A stretch of DNA of 64,000 bases, taken from NCBI GenBank assembly GCA_037178975.1, contig JASJZH010000001.1, positions 1,240,001 through 1,304,000 of the forward strand, given 5' to 3'. Positions 9,432 to 20,221 of the stretch are shown in pieces; the first letter of the stretch is position 1, and every line of letters starts with the position of its first letter. Position numbers and translations under genes: made by a program. The notes below the pieces were generated by a model, which was not told the origin of the DNA, did no database searches, and was given only the letters and a program-made list of their open reading frames with translations. The stretch comes from Oscheius tipulae. Its lineage: Eukaryota; Nematoda; Chromadorea; Rhabditida; Rhabditidae.

Positions 9432-11043
9432 TCAATAACTGATGACATAAACCTGTAGCTCATTGTTCTCGTTTAAGATCATAAACTCGTCCAGACCCAG
9501 AGAGACAGCTGACAGAAGCTTTAACGGTGTCTGACAGAGCTTCTTGAGAGTTGTTGTCTCCACAATTGTGACTGTCTCTTCGTCTGATAAGATCAAGACA
9601 CCTCCTGACGTAAACAGCCATTTGGAAGATGATACCAGAGATTCCGACTCGACAGTACCTAAATATTAACTGAGAGACGAGGACAATGGGTCTAACCATC
9701 AGAATCCATGATCAGAACACGGTTGTCCACATCTTTGAGCACAATTTTACCATCAACCAGTAGAAGGACCTCTTCAATTGGGACCGGTGTGGCCATTGAC
9801 GGGACCATGGTCAAGTCCGGTAACTGGAGCCTCCAAATGCCTCCAGTCTCACTCGCGACTAATAAATTTCTGCCCCTCCGGGACAGGGAGACGATCCCCA
9901 GGGCTCTGGAACCCGGAGCACCACGGCGGATTTGTCTTGGAAGATCGGAGACTGCCATGCGGATACTCTGAAAGAGTCTGGTGAGAGAGGCAGAATGAGA
10001 GATACCTTCTGTTTCTCCAGAACCGTTCCTTTGAGTATTGAGAGTACGACATAGCCGTCTGTACCACTGGTTACAATCTCTCGTCCAAACCAGTCGATGG
10101 CGGTGACCGGGCCTTCGTGGAGCTGAAAATCTCTGTTTTTCTGTCTCTCTGTTTCTCTATTGTACCGTTTACTGTCTCTTACCTGAGTTGAAGACAGTGA
10201 TTGCTGTCCATGAAAGACGTCAACAGTCCCAGCATGAGACGCTATAGCTAGCTGTCCTTGTCCGCCCCAAGCAGCAGACGTTGGGCAGACGGCTTGTGGA
10301 AGAGAGTATTGCTGAAAGAAAATGGGCTGCAGAGGACAGAGAGACAGGCACCTTATTCCAATGACAGACGACCACGTAAGCATTGTGAGAGCACCAGGTT
10401 TCGTGCTCTGTCGAAGCTAGAAGTAAAGCGACCCTTCCATTCGGACCAGCAACCATCTTTTGGACTGGTAGAGCATCAGTAGGGAGCTGAAAAGGAGTAC
10501 TGTCACTGTCAGTTGACTTACGGCTGTGACCGGCACAGTTCTTGAGAGCTGAAGTCTTGCTGCCTCCCTTATATGGAACGGAGCCAGTTTGTCGAAAACC
10601 TTCTTGCTCTTCTCCTCCTCCTTCAAGGCATCCTCAATCACTTTTATCATCTCCAAAGGAATCTTGATATTCCCAGTTTCGGCTTTCTCCTCCTCCTCTG
10701 TCTGTGTCGAAACGTTGTTTGGTTCCATGGTGTCATGCCCAGCTTCTAAAACGATTGACAGGTGTACAGACAGAGAAACAGGCAGACGGAGAGACAGAAA
10801 GGCAGAGAGAAACAGATAGACAGCGAGACAATGAGACAGAAAGACGGAGAGACAGAGAGACAGGGAGACACAGAGATAAAGAAACAGAGAGGCAGTTACA
10901 CAAAAGCGTCTCACATAAAGTAGAAGAATATGACTACCTGTGAATTGAACAGCTTCCGTGATCGAAGAGCCATCCCTCTTCTCTACAGTTTTCTGCCAAC
11001 TGGGAGGACGAGAGTAACTTGGACCGTTGTAATCATCCAACAT
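9432..11043 (-). CDS. DYNC2I2: Dynein-2 intermediate chain, WDR34/DYNC2I2-like WD40 protein
   Basis: ATG is at 11043 (MLDDYNGPSYSRPPSWQKTV) and TGA at 9432-9434. Exons join in phase through EAVQFT, then NNVSTQTEEEE, EMIKVIEDALKEEEKSKKVF, TEHETWCSHNAYVVVCHWNK, and WD blades such as VTAIDWFGREIVTSGTDGYV. The STQTEE motif, the ExWCxHxxxVxxWN segment, and the stretch SFRMAVSDLPRQIRRGAPGS followed by LVASETGGIWRL match the order of features in human WDR34. WDR34 is an intermediate chain of cytoplasmic dynein-2, the retrograde motor of cilia. In nematodes cilia occur only on sensory neurons. The protein (roughly 430 residues) is shorter than the vertebrate one and seems to have fewer C-terminal blades. 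Assignment rests on motif order; another dynein intermediate chain is the main alternative. Two introns carry CTCTGT repeats. Confidence 0.68.
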
Positions 11044-11114
11044 GGCTTGGGAGTAGAGGGGGGGTCAGGTTGCTATGGGAACTGGGCGCGTTAGGGTCGA
11101 GAATTTGCAAAGAA

Positions 11115-11300
11115 TGGTCATTCTGTCATGTCAATTATACTCTGTCATTATGTTTTCCTGTAAGCTGTATCCTGTCCAGTTGACATCCTGTCAATTGGAA
11201 CCCGTAATGCAAGCATCCTGTCAAATTGACATCTGATCAATTAAATGCTGTCAATTAGTTACCATCCTGTTGACGTTCCGTCAAATTGAAATCCTACCTT
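11115..11300. repeat. Degenerate tandem array of TCCTGTCAATTGAC-like units
   Basis: About eight loosely spaced copies of a unit close to ATCCTGTCAAATTGACAT occur between 11115 and 11300, with spacing of about 15-30 bp. TCAATTGA and TCAAATTGA are near-palindromic. The array sits about 70 bp upstream of the WDR34-like start codon, so it could be a decayed minisatellite or a promoter element cluster. Confidence 0.6.
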
Positions 11301-11817
11301 TACAGTTTGCAAGAGTCGTCTGTTACGTATCGGACAACGTAAGCCCCGTTGAAAAAACTGCAAGATCGTCTTTTTCAGCTAGTACCCTACGTTTGCGGAA
11401 GATATTTGCGAAATCTCCAAAACAGGTCGCATCGAAATTTTAAACTGACTGCATTTTCGTGGCATGTGCAGCATCTTTCATTTGTGAATAGTTGAAAAAA
11501 AGAAAGAACGTCTTCCGCACTGAGTGTTTGTCGCCTACAGCTAGAAGTAATGTATTTTTGGTCTTTTTCGGCTATAACTTTTTTTCTACGGGCAGATAGA
11601 AAAATGGTCAACTACCAAAATCAGCGAAGTTTTCGAAGACTTTCATTTTTTGCGATCCCGTCTGCGGCTACGCATTTTCCGAGTTGAGGATGAGGGATTT
11701 GAGCCTAGTGATGCTCTGCAAAGTTAGAGACCAGATCAAGGCTAATAATTTCATAGAATATCACAAACTCTTACTGTACCTGTCACTGTCACTAGATCGT
11801 TGTTGTTGCCTCTTTAT
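11301..11817. other. Intergenic; no supported gene
   Basis: No coding pattern seen. A short stretch CCTACCTTTACAGTTTGCAA at 11295 resembles one in the fifth intron region of TMEM106 near 21838, suggesting an old dispersed repeat. Confidence 0.4.
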
Positions 11818-12711
11818 TCACAGCCCATCTTCATCAAACATCTCATTGTTAAAAAAATGACGATTGTGTTGGTAGATCAGATTCTTTTTTGTCGTCTGAC
11901 TCATGAAAGGACGGAACGTGCGAGTGATCTTCACATCAGTCCATGGACCTTCAGCAGAATGGGCCAGAGCGAAGGTGTACTGAACAGTGATCGGATCGTA
12001 GACATTAGTCATGTGCTTCTGCCAGAAGACGGTTCCCGTTTTCTTCAAATGACTACGGATCACACTTGCTTGATAGAGACGGTTATGACGGTGAAGCTCA
12101 TGGAAGAGGTGGACCGATCCAGATGAGGTCAAAGCCTGAAAAATGTCTCTCCATCTCTCTGTCTCTTTGTCTCTCACCTTCAGTTTGACATCTTTTATGT
12201 AAGTTGCCTTGTGCTCCAAAGAGATTAGTTCATGGGAGTCCAGCTCCAGTTCGGCTTCAAACGTCCCATAGGACGGAAAAGTGATGTGGCTCATCCTAAC
12301 CGGAATCTCGTCTCTTCCAACAAAAATATAGTCAGTATTCCTGGCTCGGACTAGGGTCATGTTGACAGAGGATAGGGCTGTCGCTGAAAATGGGTCTCCA
12401 TCTCTAAAGATTTTGTCCTACTCTTAGCCACCAGTGGCGGTTGGGCAGTATGAAGTGATGTCAAGAAGTCAAACCACAGCACCAGCAATCCGCACATCAC
12501 CATTCCGAGGATCAGAACCGTGAAGAGGCGGTTATATTTTTTCTTCTCTTCTTGCTTCTCGACATATTCCAGAGGACGATAGACAGAGTCCTCATCAATC
12601 AGCTGGGTCAATCCGGCTTCGTACTTTTCCAGGGAAACCACTGAAATGTCTTTGAATGAACAAAAAGAAATCAATACATTTAGAAGAGTCGGTAGTGAAT
12701 TTGGGCCACAT
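11818..12711 (-). CDS. Single-pass membrane protein, unknown family
   Basis: ATG at 12711 (MWPKFTTDSSK) joins over an intron of about 40 bp to LVSLEKYEAGLTQLIDEDSV. A charged stretch (EYVEKQEEKKKYNR) leads into a membrane helix, LFTVLILGMVMCGLLVLWFD, at about residue 48-70. A 38-bp intron (GTAGGA...TTTTCAG) then links AKT to TALSSVNMTLVRARN. Another intron with GACAGAGAGA sequence precedes ALTSSGSVHLFHELHRHN. TGA is at 11818-11820, followed at once by AATAAAG, a polyadenylation signal. About 250 residues, type II topology with a long lumenal or extracellular beta-rich part. I do not recognise the family. Confidence 0.6.
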
Positions 12712-13937
12712 CCTGGGACGAGTGGCGGCCAGAGAATGACCGACACAACTGTTATCCTGACCTGGCTCAGGTTAGGATAACAGTTGCGTCGGTCGAGCTC
12801 TTGACACTTTCAGGTCACTAATTGGTATTGTTCGAGACGGTATCGATTGGGATAACGTTGAAAAAAGCAACTCTAGGCGGCAAAGCCGACCGGTAGATAC
12901 AGAGAGGCATAGAGACAGATGGCAGAGTAGACTTTCTGAACACTTGGCAATTACGACAAAACAATAACAAAGTTTTCAAAGCAACTTTCCTTTTGAAACT
13001 ATAAAGTCTTCTGCAAAACTGAAAATCTTTCCACAGGAGTTTGCTTCGAAGAGTTTGGAACCCTTTTGAATGCTTACAATACAATTTCTACCAATTCTGC
13101 TATTGTTTCTAGATACGGTAGGGAAACTTTTTAACACAAGTTAGGCCGCCTTAACTTGTTGCGCACCTTGAGGCATATCTACCTTGTCCTTTCCCCAGCA
13201 AAAACGATTGCTAATGACCATTTCTAATCAGTGAAACCCACTTCCCACTCTTTGACTCCACTTTCTATCCCTCAAACCCATTTCCCTTTCACTCTTTGAA
13301 CCCATTTTTCCGATTTCTAGATCCAACTGCCTGTCCAAGTATTGCTATCGTCCCTGGGGAGCTCAATGACAGTTATATCCTCTGATACCTTTGAATTTTG
13401 CCCGGTTTCTATTCCCTTCTGTCAGCCTGTACTGGTCCTTCTCTCTCACTTCGTCCTGTTCGCATTTTCCGCGCCAGTCGAGCTACCATGACAGAAGCAA
13501 CGTCCTCCCAAAGAAGGTATCTCCCGAACTGACTTGACTTGCCAACAATTAGTGTGCGCACAAAATAGTGCTCACTAATTGGCAATATTGGCTTCAGACA
13601 GACAGACAGAGACGCGAGGACATTTTAAACTAGATGATGGCCTTCACTTGTCTCTATCTGCCTGTGATTGTCATATCTCCTCCGTTTCTCTGTCTCTCCG
13701 ACTTTCTGACTCCCTGTCTCCCTGTCTCCCTATCTCTCTGTCTCTCTGACTCTTTGTCTCGTCCTGTCTTTCGGTCTTTCGGTCTCTGTGTCTATGAGAC
13801 CTTGGCTCTCTAACTCTGTTGTTCTATCTCTTTGACTGGCTGTTACTCTGTCTCTTTGTCTCTTAGTTTTTCATTTTCTTTCTACCAGGCCTCCTTTTAG
13901 AAAATTGAATGCTCCTAAAAGAACAAGACATTGACAG
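12712..13937. other. Intergenic with CTCTGTCT-type simple sequence
   Basis: 13700-13865 is largely degenerate CTGTCTCTCTGTCTC. At 12760-12785 there is a short inverted repeat (CAACTGTTATCCTGACC facing GGTTAGGATAACAGTTG). No gene recognised. Confidence 0.5.
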
Positions 13938-14770
13938 AGGGAAGAACTCATCGGTGTCTTTTTTTCGACGACGAGAAGAAGTGGACTACGAACTTTACAA
14001 GTCAGATGGTTACATTGTTTTCGACGGAATGAACAATGCGGAACCATTGAGCTGTTTCCAAACCTGACAGAGATCCATGTTAGTGGAGCATGTAAGGTTG
14101 TCTTGGGTAGAGAGCAATGTCGATTTCCAGACGGCAAAGAACGCTTTACCAGGTGGAAATTGAGATCAAGAACAAAGTGACAGAGATGATCAGGTTCTCC
14201 TACAATGAGAAACTTCTCATCTTTTCCAGTGGACCGACTTTTATTAAGATCGATGTCAGAGATCGAATAATGCCAGCCGAGGACTATGTTAGAGTTATCA
14301 CGATATTTGGAAAGAATAGAGTCGACGTGATGAACGAAAATTATTTCAGGAGGTGAGTCTATGTCCTTGTCTCTCTGTTTCTCTGTCTCTCACTCACCTT
14401 TCGCTCTTTCAGAGTGCCGATTGAGTCAAGAACTTTACTATAGCACTGCTGGAGGTTCTGTACTTTGTGAGGAATTTGGAGGAGGTGTATTGTAGCACTC
14501 TACTTTGCTTGTAAGTGACAGTGACAGTGACTTATCTATCTTACTATGATGCCCACAAAAAGGTTACCAATAAGGAAGACAAAGAGACTTCCATTGAGAA
14601 GGTTCTGGCTGACGATGGGAATCTTCATTGTGATATGTTCTCTTTGGCGGGGTCAACCAATTTTCGGCTACCATCTGTGCTGTTGAGGATATTGAGAATG
14701 AAATTACGTACAAGACATGCAAGAGTGTTAGAGGGAATCTACGCCTAACAAATTACTACATGTTTTCTCA
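13938..14770 (+). CDS. Receptor L-domain-like extracellular protein, probable but exon joins unresolved
   Basis: After an acceptor (TTGACAG, ends 13937) one frame reads RTLQVRWLHCFRRNEQCGTI and then ELFPNLTEIHVSGACKVVL. A 41-bp intron (about 14150-14190, GTGGAAATTG to GATCAG) joins to FSYNEKLLIFSSGPTFIKID. Later pieces read CRLSQELYYSTAGGSVLC (after the acceptor at 14412) and ICAVEDIENEITYKTCKSVR, GNLRLTNYYM near 14680-14760. The LFPNLTEIHVSG and CxxVRGNLRLTN patterns are typical of the leucine-rich receptor L domain of insulin/EGF receptors. Nematodes have many such secreted proteins (the C. elegans irld families). I could not join all pieces in phase, so the locus may be partly decayed. Confidence 0.38.
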
Positions 14771-15119
14771 CTTTGATATGTCATTTCGAGGTCAAATAGT
14801 CAATTTCGAGTCTAAACATGTTTTGCAAAAGTTTTTTTTCTTCAAAACAACTCTTTTCGGGCCCAAGAAGTGGTTTTGTTGTAGAGCATCAGTGTCGCAC
14901 CCGTACCATATCGTCTCTACTAGTTCCATGTGTTTAATCCCTCTAGGTTAGCCTTCAGATTGGAGGAATTGTGCCGGTAGTAGTTATGAAGGTTAACATG
15001 ATCGGAGCTGCTAATATCCAGTCGTCTCCTAACGGTAAGTCTTTGTCTCGATCACTGTCCCTCTCACTCTAAATTTAACTTTTAGAATTCCTACTGAGCC
15101 TCCCTACTGATCAGATCGA

Positions 15120-15845
15120 ACAAAGATTTCACGAAAGTCATGGTACCTTTCTTCAGTTACAATGCTACAAATGCTGACGGCAAGATTATCGTGATCAAGA
15201 GCAATGGCAACTATCGTATGGGTCGGAAACAGTACAAGAGACTGGTAGCTTACTATGGCGAGGACAAGCTGGACATTGACCATCGGGACCGCCGTAAAAT
15301 GTATGCTCTTCTCCTGGCGAGCCACAAAACCCACCTGTGGAAGACCTTCACACGGCCATGAAGCCTCCGGAGGAAGAACTTCCTCTGCTCCCACTGCCTC
15401 GATCCGAGCCGGTACCAGCTAGGAAAAGTGCTGTGACCGCTAACCCAGCCAGTCTTTATGTTCCCAAGAAACAGTGCAATGTCAGCTGCTGACGTTAGGA
15501 GACGACTGGATAAGTGGACCTGTCACTGTCAGACAGCCTGAGCAAATCCCACTTCTGAGCAGGAAAGATGAGGGCACCGAGGGGCCTCTGCTTAAGCCAC
15601 AGACAGTCAGAGTACCGTCTGTCTTGGCTGCTAGGACAGACAAGACTCCTAGTATGCTTATTCAGTTCGAAAACCAAATACGATAGCCAAAACAGCTATG
15701 ATACCTCTGCCAAAGTAAAAACCGGAAAAAACAGAAAAAGAGGAGCGAAGAGAGCGAGTTCCTTCCACAGCTGCCTCGCCAAGCCAAGACCAGGAAGGAG
15801 AGGTCCAAGAAGAGCACCATCTCTACATATTTCCATAAAAAGTAA
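15120..15845 (+). CDS. Basic protein with C-terminal PCNA-interaction-like motif
   Basis: Pieces in the plus strand read DFTKVMVPFFSYNATNADGK then QYKRLVAYYGEDKLDIDHRD (15130-15360), then PEEELPLLPLPRSEPVPARK (about 15365-15480), then GPLLKPQTVRVPSVLAARTD (about 15575-15650). The last exon, after a likely 51-bp intron ending at 15708 or so, is strongly basic (KNRKKQKKRSEESE) and ends KKSTISTYFHKK with TAA at 15843-15845. K-x-x-I-x-x-Y-F fits the PIP-box consensus of proteins that bind the sliding clamp PCNA, and a terminal PIP box is known from DNA polymerase delta subunit 3, FEN1 and others. Frame changes between the first pieces imply introns I could not fix. It may be a fast-evolving replication or repair factor; family not identified. 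Confidence 0.36.
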
Positions 15846-17192
15846 AATGTTCCTGTGCAAAAAATGGTGAGGCGTGTTGCTATGGGGACTAGACGGGAAG
15901 GGCTGCCAAGTATGAGATTAATTGTGTTGTTTCGACAGGTGCAAGTCGGGTCTATTAGTAGTTTGCTGTATTCTTAGTCACTGTCACCGTCTACTGTGCA
16001 AAAGTGTGTCCTTGATTTCGTATTACAGAAGCAATTAGTCATGAAAATGTGAGCAATTTCCGTTTATCTGAATTGTTATACAACCTTTCTGTCGTATGAA
16101 ACACAATTTACTGCTTTAGTAGCAAAGTTCAATCCTCTGTCTCTTTGTCTACCTGTTTCTCTGTCACTCTGTATCTCTGCACTTTTGTCTCTTTGTCACT
16201 GTCTCTCTATTTCTTTGACTCCTTGCTTCTCCGCCTCTCTGTCTACAGGAACTCTGTCTCACTTCCCCCCTTGTTTGTGGCGCGCTGTTTACCCGATTCC
16301 GCGCGCCCTCTGCCACCGTCTCTGCCCTTTGTGCTAACCATGCGTTAACTAGGAAGACCCAGAGACCAGCTGACTTTTGAAAATCCCTAGCTTCACACTC
16401 GGTTTTACACTCAGGTCCCCAGTTCCACGGCCTGTTTTTCAACTTTACGTGCTGTTTGTGTGCTTCCACTTCGATTTATTCTCTGAATTGCTCTTGAAGG
16501 AACTTTTTCTCCCTACTGTCTCAGCATTTTAACGGAAAAGCATACCAGACTAGAGAAAAAAGATCACAGTTTTTATATTGTTGTCTGTTCTGAAATGTGG
16601 ATCAAGCAGCCAGGACAGACGGTTCTCTGACGGTTGTCTGTGACTGCCGTCACTTTCCCCTTACTCACCAACGTTTTTCTCATCCACCCCCTCCTAGCAT
16701 TTCACTTTGCAACATCTGATCTTTAAACTGATTTGTGCAGCCCAAAACATATCTTACAAGTATCCGATGTTTTTTCTTGAGAGTACGATACGTTTGTGCT
16801 AATTCCATAGTCTTATCTAGACGAGGCCCTGTCATCTAGCTCATATTCAAACTTACAGCATGGATTGTTCAAAAGTATAGGTTTATTTCTCAAAAAAGCT
16901 TTTGTATGGCCTGCTTCCAAGGCAATTCAAGACAGTTCTTTAATAATAGTAAAATTGGAGGAGTATCCAATGTTAACTTGCTAAAGCGTGCCTCCTTGTA
17001 CGACAGCTTTGGCTCATTACGTAGAGTTGAGTATTTTTGGAGTTCAGCTTGCGAATTCTCTCCCATGGTTCTGTCGATAAGCTCTCCGACTACAAATCCA
17101 CAACTATTATTGGGTACGATTCCCGCGCTTATATCATCTTTCGTTTTTGCATGAAAGCTCGGAAATCTTAAGATCTATTGATTGCAGGGACC
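15846..17192. other. Intergenic; simple sequence at 16135-16260, no supported gene
   Basis: CTCTTTGTCTACCTGTTTCTC-type simple sequence occupies 16135-16260. The open frame at 16906-17154 has no motif and no matching splice context. Nothing else recognised. Confidence 0.5.
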
Positions 17193-19958
17193 ATGGCCAA
17201 GGTCGACGGCCAGCCATGGTATTGGGGAAATGCAGATCGGGAGACAGTCTCCACAGCTCTGGCCAGTCAAGAAGATGGATCTTTTGTGGTCAGAGACGCG
17301 AGTCAGCCTGGAAGCTTCACTCTTCATGTCAGGTAACTTTTGACCATTCATTTTTTTTAAATCGGTCTTCCAGATGCAAGGGAGTTACTCGCATGGCTCG
17401 AATCATTGGCTTCAACGGAAAGTTTGGATTTGTGGAGACAGAAGTCCATAACAGTGTGGAGGATCTGATCAGTTATCATAAGACACGATCTCTGAATGTG
17501 GGTCTTTCCAGTTTCTTCATTTTTTGCGTTAATCAGGGTCTTTTTCTGGACATAAAACCTTCATTTATGGTCTGTTCAAAAGGGGTTGTCTACTTTAGGC
17601 CTCCAGCGCGGGGGCCTAAAGTTAGCCGTAGGGGGACTAAAGTAGATGCTAAAGTAAGAACTACAGGGAAAACATCCAAATCATTGAAATCGGGACCAAT
17701 TAGTATGTTTAGATAGTAGAGATAAAACTGTCACCCGAACCATCTCATTATTAAGCGCCACATATTACTTCCTCCAAAATGTTCCTATCAGAGGAAGAAA
17801 AAAATTCCCCTATTAGTCAGTTTCACGGACGCGTGACTGTGAGTGAGAGCTGAAACAGTCCCTCCAATGCCTCACAGGGTCTCGTAGATAGACTCTACTG
17901 TATAAATAGTCCCATACTGACATCACTTTCTATTTCCAGAGCTTCAACCCAGACATGGATGCCTGTCTCCTCATCGGACTGCCTCTGCCTCCTCCAAAAC
18001 GTCGAACTTCTTCGGCCAGCTCGAAGAAGAAGCCCACACCGCCGCCAACCCGGGAGATTCCAGAGATTCGGGAGGGAGAGAAGGAGAACCGGAAGAAGGA
18101 GAGGAGTCTAGAGAAGAGACGCGACAAACTGCCGAGTCCTCCGGTTCCCCATTTGAGAGGGACAGAGGCCAGTGCTGCTAACCCTCACAGAGAAATTGGT
18201 ACTTTTTGGATTGAACTTTGCAAGTTTTCTATTCAGAATTCGACCTGAAACTGAACATGGAGCGGCTGAGAATCTCACAGACTGCCCTGCTGAGAACGGA
18301 GAGGATCCTGACGTACTACCAGATTGACTACGAGAAGGCTATGAGCCTAAACCATAACTATACAAAGAATGTGAGTCTCTGTCTTTTCCGCTTACCTCTA
18401 CTTTTCTAGATTGTTGAAGTAACCCGCAAGATCACAGAGCTCTCTGACATCTGCGAGAACCAGAGGACGAATTTGAAGGCCGGAGGACTGGATGACAAGG
18501 TCCAAGAGTCCATGACCACCAACAACCAGGTACCCAGGCTAGTTTCAGTCATCCAGATCTTGTTAGATCCTGGCAAGAAGCATTGACCGTCTGGTAGCCG
18601 AGAAAGACACCCTGATCGAGAAGAGAACGAGACTTCAGCCCATCTACGACGACCTGAAAGAGAGTTATGAGCGTCTGAGGGTGAGTCAAGGATCCAAGGA
18701 ACTTTGTGTTTATTGGCTTAACTTGTTTTGAATTCAAAGTAGTACAGGTCCCGTTTTCTATTTCTTAGGGCCGATAGGCACGGACATAGATGGAAGGTTT
18801 CGGGACGGTGTCCTGGGCCAGACAGGAGGCGGGAACATTTTAGGTGACATAGGGACAGGTGTGGCCATTCTTGCCTGCGTAGTAGGGACCACGATAGGTA
18901 AGAGACGGTAGAGGCAAATGGACGGTAGAGGCAAATGGACGTGGTGACGATCATGCTCACTATTGCTTCGAGGATTGGGACTACAGTTTCCGGATTTGCC
19001 GCCGGCATCGTTAATCAAAAAGGGGGCAGGCCGCAGAGGTACATGCACCAGCTTGCGAGCATGACCCTGTAGAGGACACAGCAATAGTTCCTGCCGGGAA
19101 TGAATCGGGATTCTATTCTTGGAACTGAGTGGCTAGGGTAGATGGCAAGCAATCGTTGACAGATCAAAGCAGTTGCCTTCCAGAGTGAGGCAATCAGTTC
19201 AACATTTCGTGATTCTTCAAAAGCGAGTGGGGATACTCTCCATACAATCAGAGCAATACAAATTTCTAAAAAAAAAAAAACTGCTAGTGACTACAACTTC
19301 AAAAAGTCTTAATCTAACTATAGAAACTTTATTTTTGGAACTATTGAAAGCTTGTAACTGTAGAACTTTTAGGACAAGCTGGAGACAGAGATCCGTCGTC
19401 GGGAGAAGGCCCTAGCCGAACTCATGAGTCTCAACAGAATTGACATCTACGATATGGAGAAGATCATTGACCATCTCCGGATGATGTCCGATAAGGAGAG
19501 CATCGACCAGGTAGCCGAGATGGTTAACAGGCCGCTAGAATGGGATCCTGAGTCTTACTTGGTCTTCGACCATACCAAAACCTACGCGACCAAGTTGATC
19601 GAAGAAGCCAAGGAGAGGGCAGAGAGACAGGGAAAGAACAGTTCTGGAATCTTCCTGATTAGACCATCGGCTACCTATCCAGGTCTGATGGTCATGGATC
19701 TACTGGCTGAGAACAAAATCTGCCACTTCCTGATTGAGCAGGGATCTGAGGTAAGGAGAGAGACAGAGATAGTGACACAGACACCGCTTTCCACACTATC
19801 GATTTCAGGGTTGGGGCTTCAAAGACACCGACACCTGGTTCATCACAATCGGTGATCTGGTCCGATTTTTCACCCAAGAGAGTCTCGGCCGGTACTGTAA
19901 GGGTCTCCCAGCGGAGATCTACCTCCTTGAGCCGGCCATTCAGCCCAAGCCATGGTAG
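17193..19958 (+). CDS. aap-1: Class IA PI3-kinase regulatory subunit (p85-type adaptor, AAP-1-like)
   Basis: ATG at 17193 (MAKVDGQPWYWGNADRETV) begins an N-terminal SH2 domain with the phosphotyrosine-binding motif FVVRD and closing YHKTRSL. A proline/lysine-rich linker follows (LPLPPPKRRTSSASSKKKPT). Then comes a long coiled coil equivalent to the inter-SH2 segment that clamps p110 (EFDLKLNMERLRISQTALL ... DKLETEIRRREKALAELMS). The C-terminal SH2 domain has FLIRPSATYPGLMVMDLL and ends FTQESLGRYCKGLPAEIYLL. TAG is at 19956-19958. There is no SH3 or BH domain at the N-terminus, as in C. elegans AAP-1. It should recruit the AGE-1-type catalytic subunit to activated insulin/IGF receptors. The intron at about 18681-19371 is large and contains other coding-like sequence. 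Confidence 0.88.
18768..19072 (+). CDS. Coding-like fragments inside an aap-1 intron
   Basis: Within the large aap-1 intron, an acceptor (TTTCTTAG, ends 18767) opens a frame rich in glycine, GTDIDGRFRDGVLGQTGGGN and then GTGVAILACVVGTTIG, to a GTAAGAG donor at 18898. A second frame from ATG 18935 reads MDVVTIMLTIASRIGTTVSG then FAAGIVNQKGGRPQRYMHQL and ends at TAG 19070-19072. The two pieces do not join in phase by the obvious splice sites, and the first does not join in phase to the preceding aap-1 exon. A nested short gene, an alternative terminal exon, or a decayed insertion are all possible. A 17-bp tandem repeat (GGTAGAGGCAAATGGAC twice) lies between them at about 18907-18940. Confidence 0.27.
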
Positions 19959-20221
19959 CTTCTACCTCCCTCTCGCTCTTTCCCCCTACAGAGTACAAAC
20001 TGTGCAAAAAACTTTATATCCTACTGTATCTCACCATCAGACTCTGTCTCTCTCTTTTTATATTGACTCCCCGGTTGCTTTCCTCCCCCATACATGTACT
20101 TACTGGTATCACTCAAATGAAACTTTTTACAGTTCTACAGACAGCGAAGGCCAGGTTTTTGACCTGTCACTATCTCTCACTCTCAGTCACCATGTTCAGT
20201 ATAGTTCTCGGTTTAGATTGA

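Noticed and set aside
13912-14060. ATG-started frame MLLKEQDIDRGKNSSVSF... on the plus strand
   Set aside because: An overlapping frame entering from an acceptor at 13937 reads a coherent L-domain with cysteines and a phase-correct following intron, so the ATG frame is probably chance.
18735-19084. Minus-strand frames in the aap-1 intron (about 96 and 108 codons)
   Set aside because: They overlap in two frames, lack ATG context and domains, and the plus-strand reading has better splice signals.
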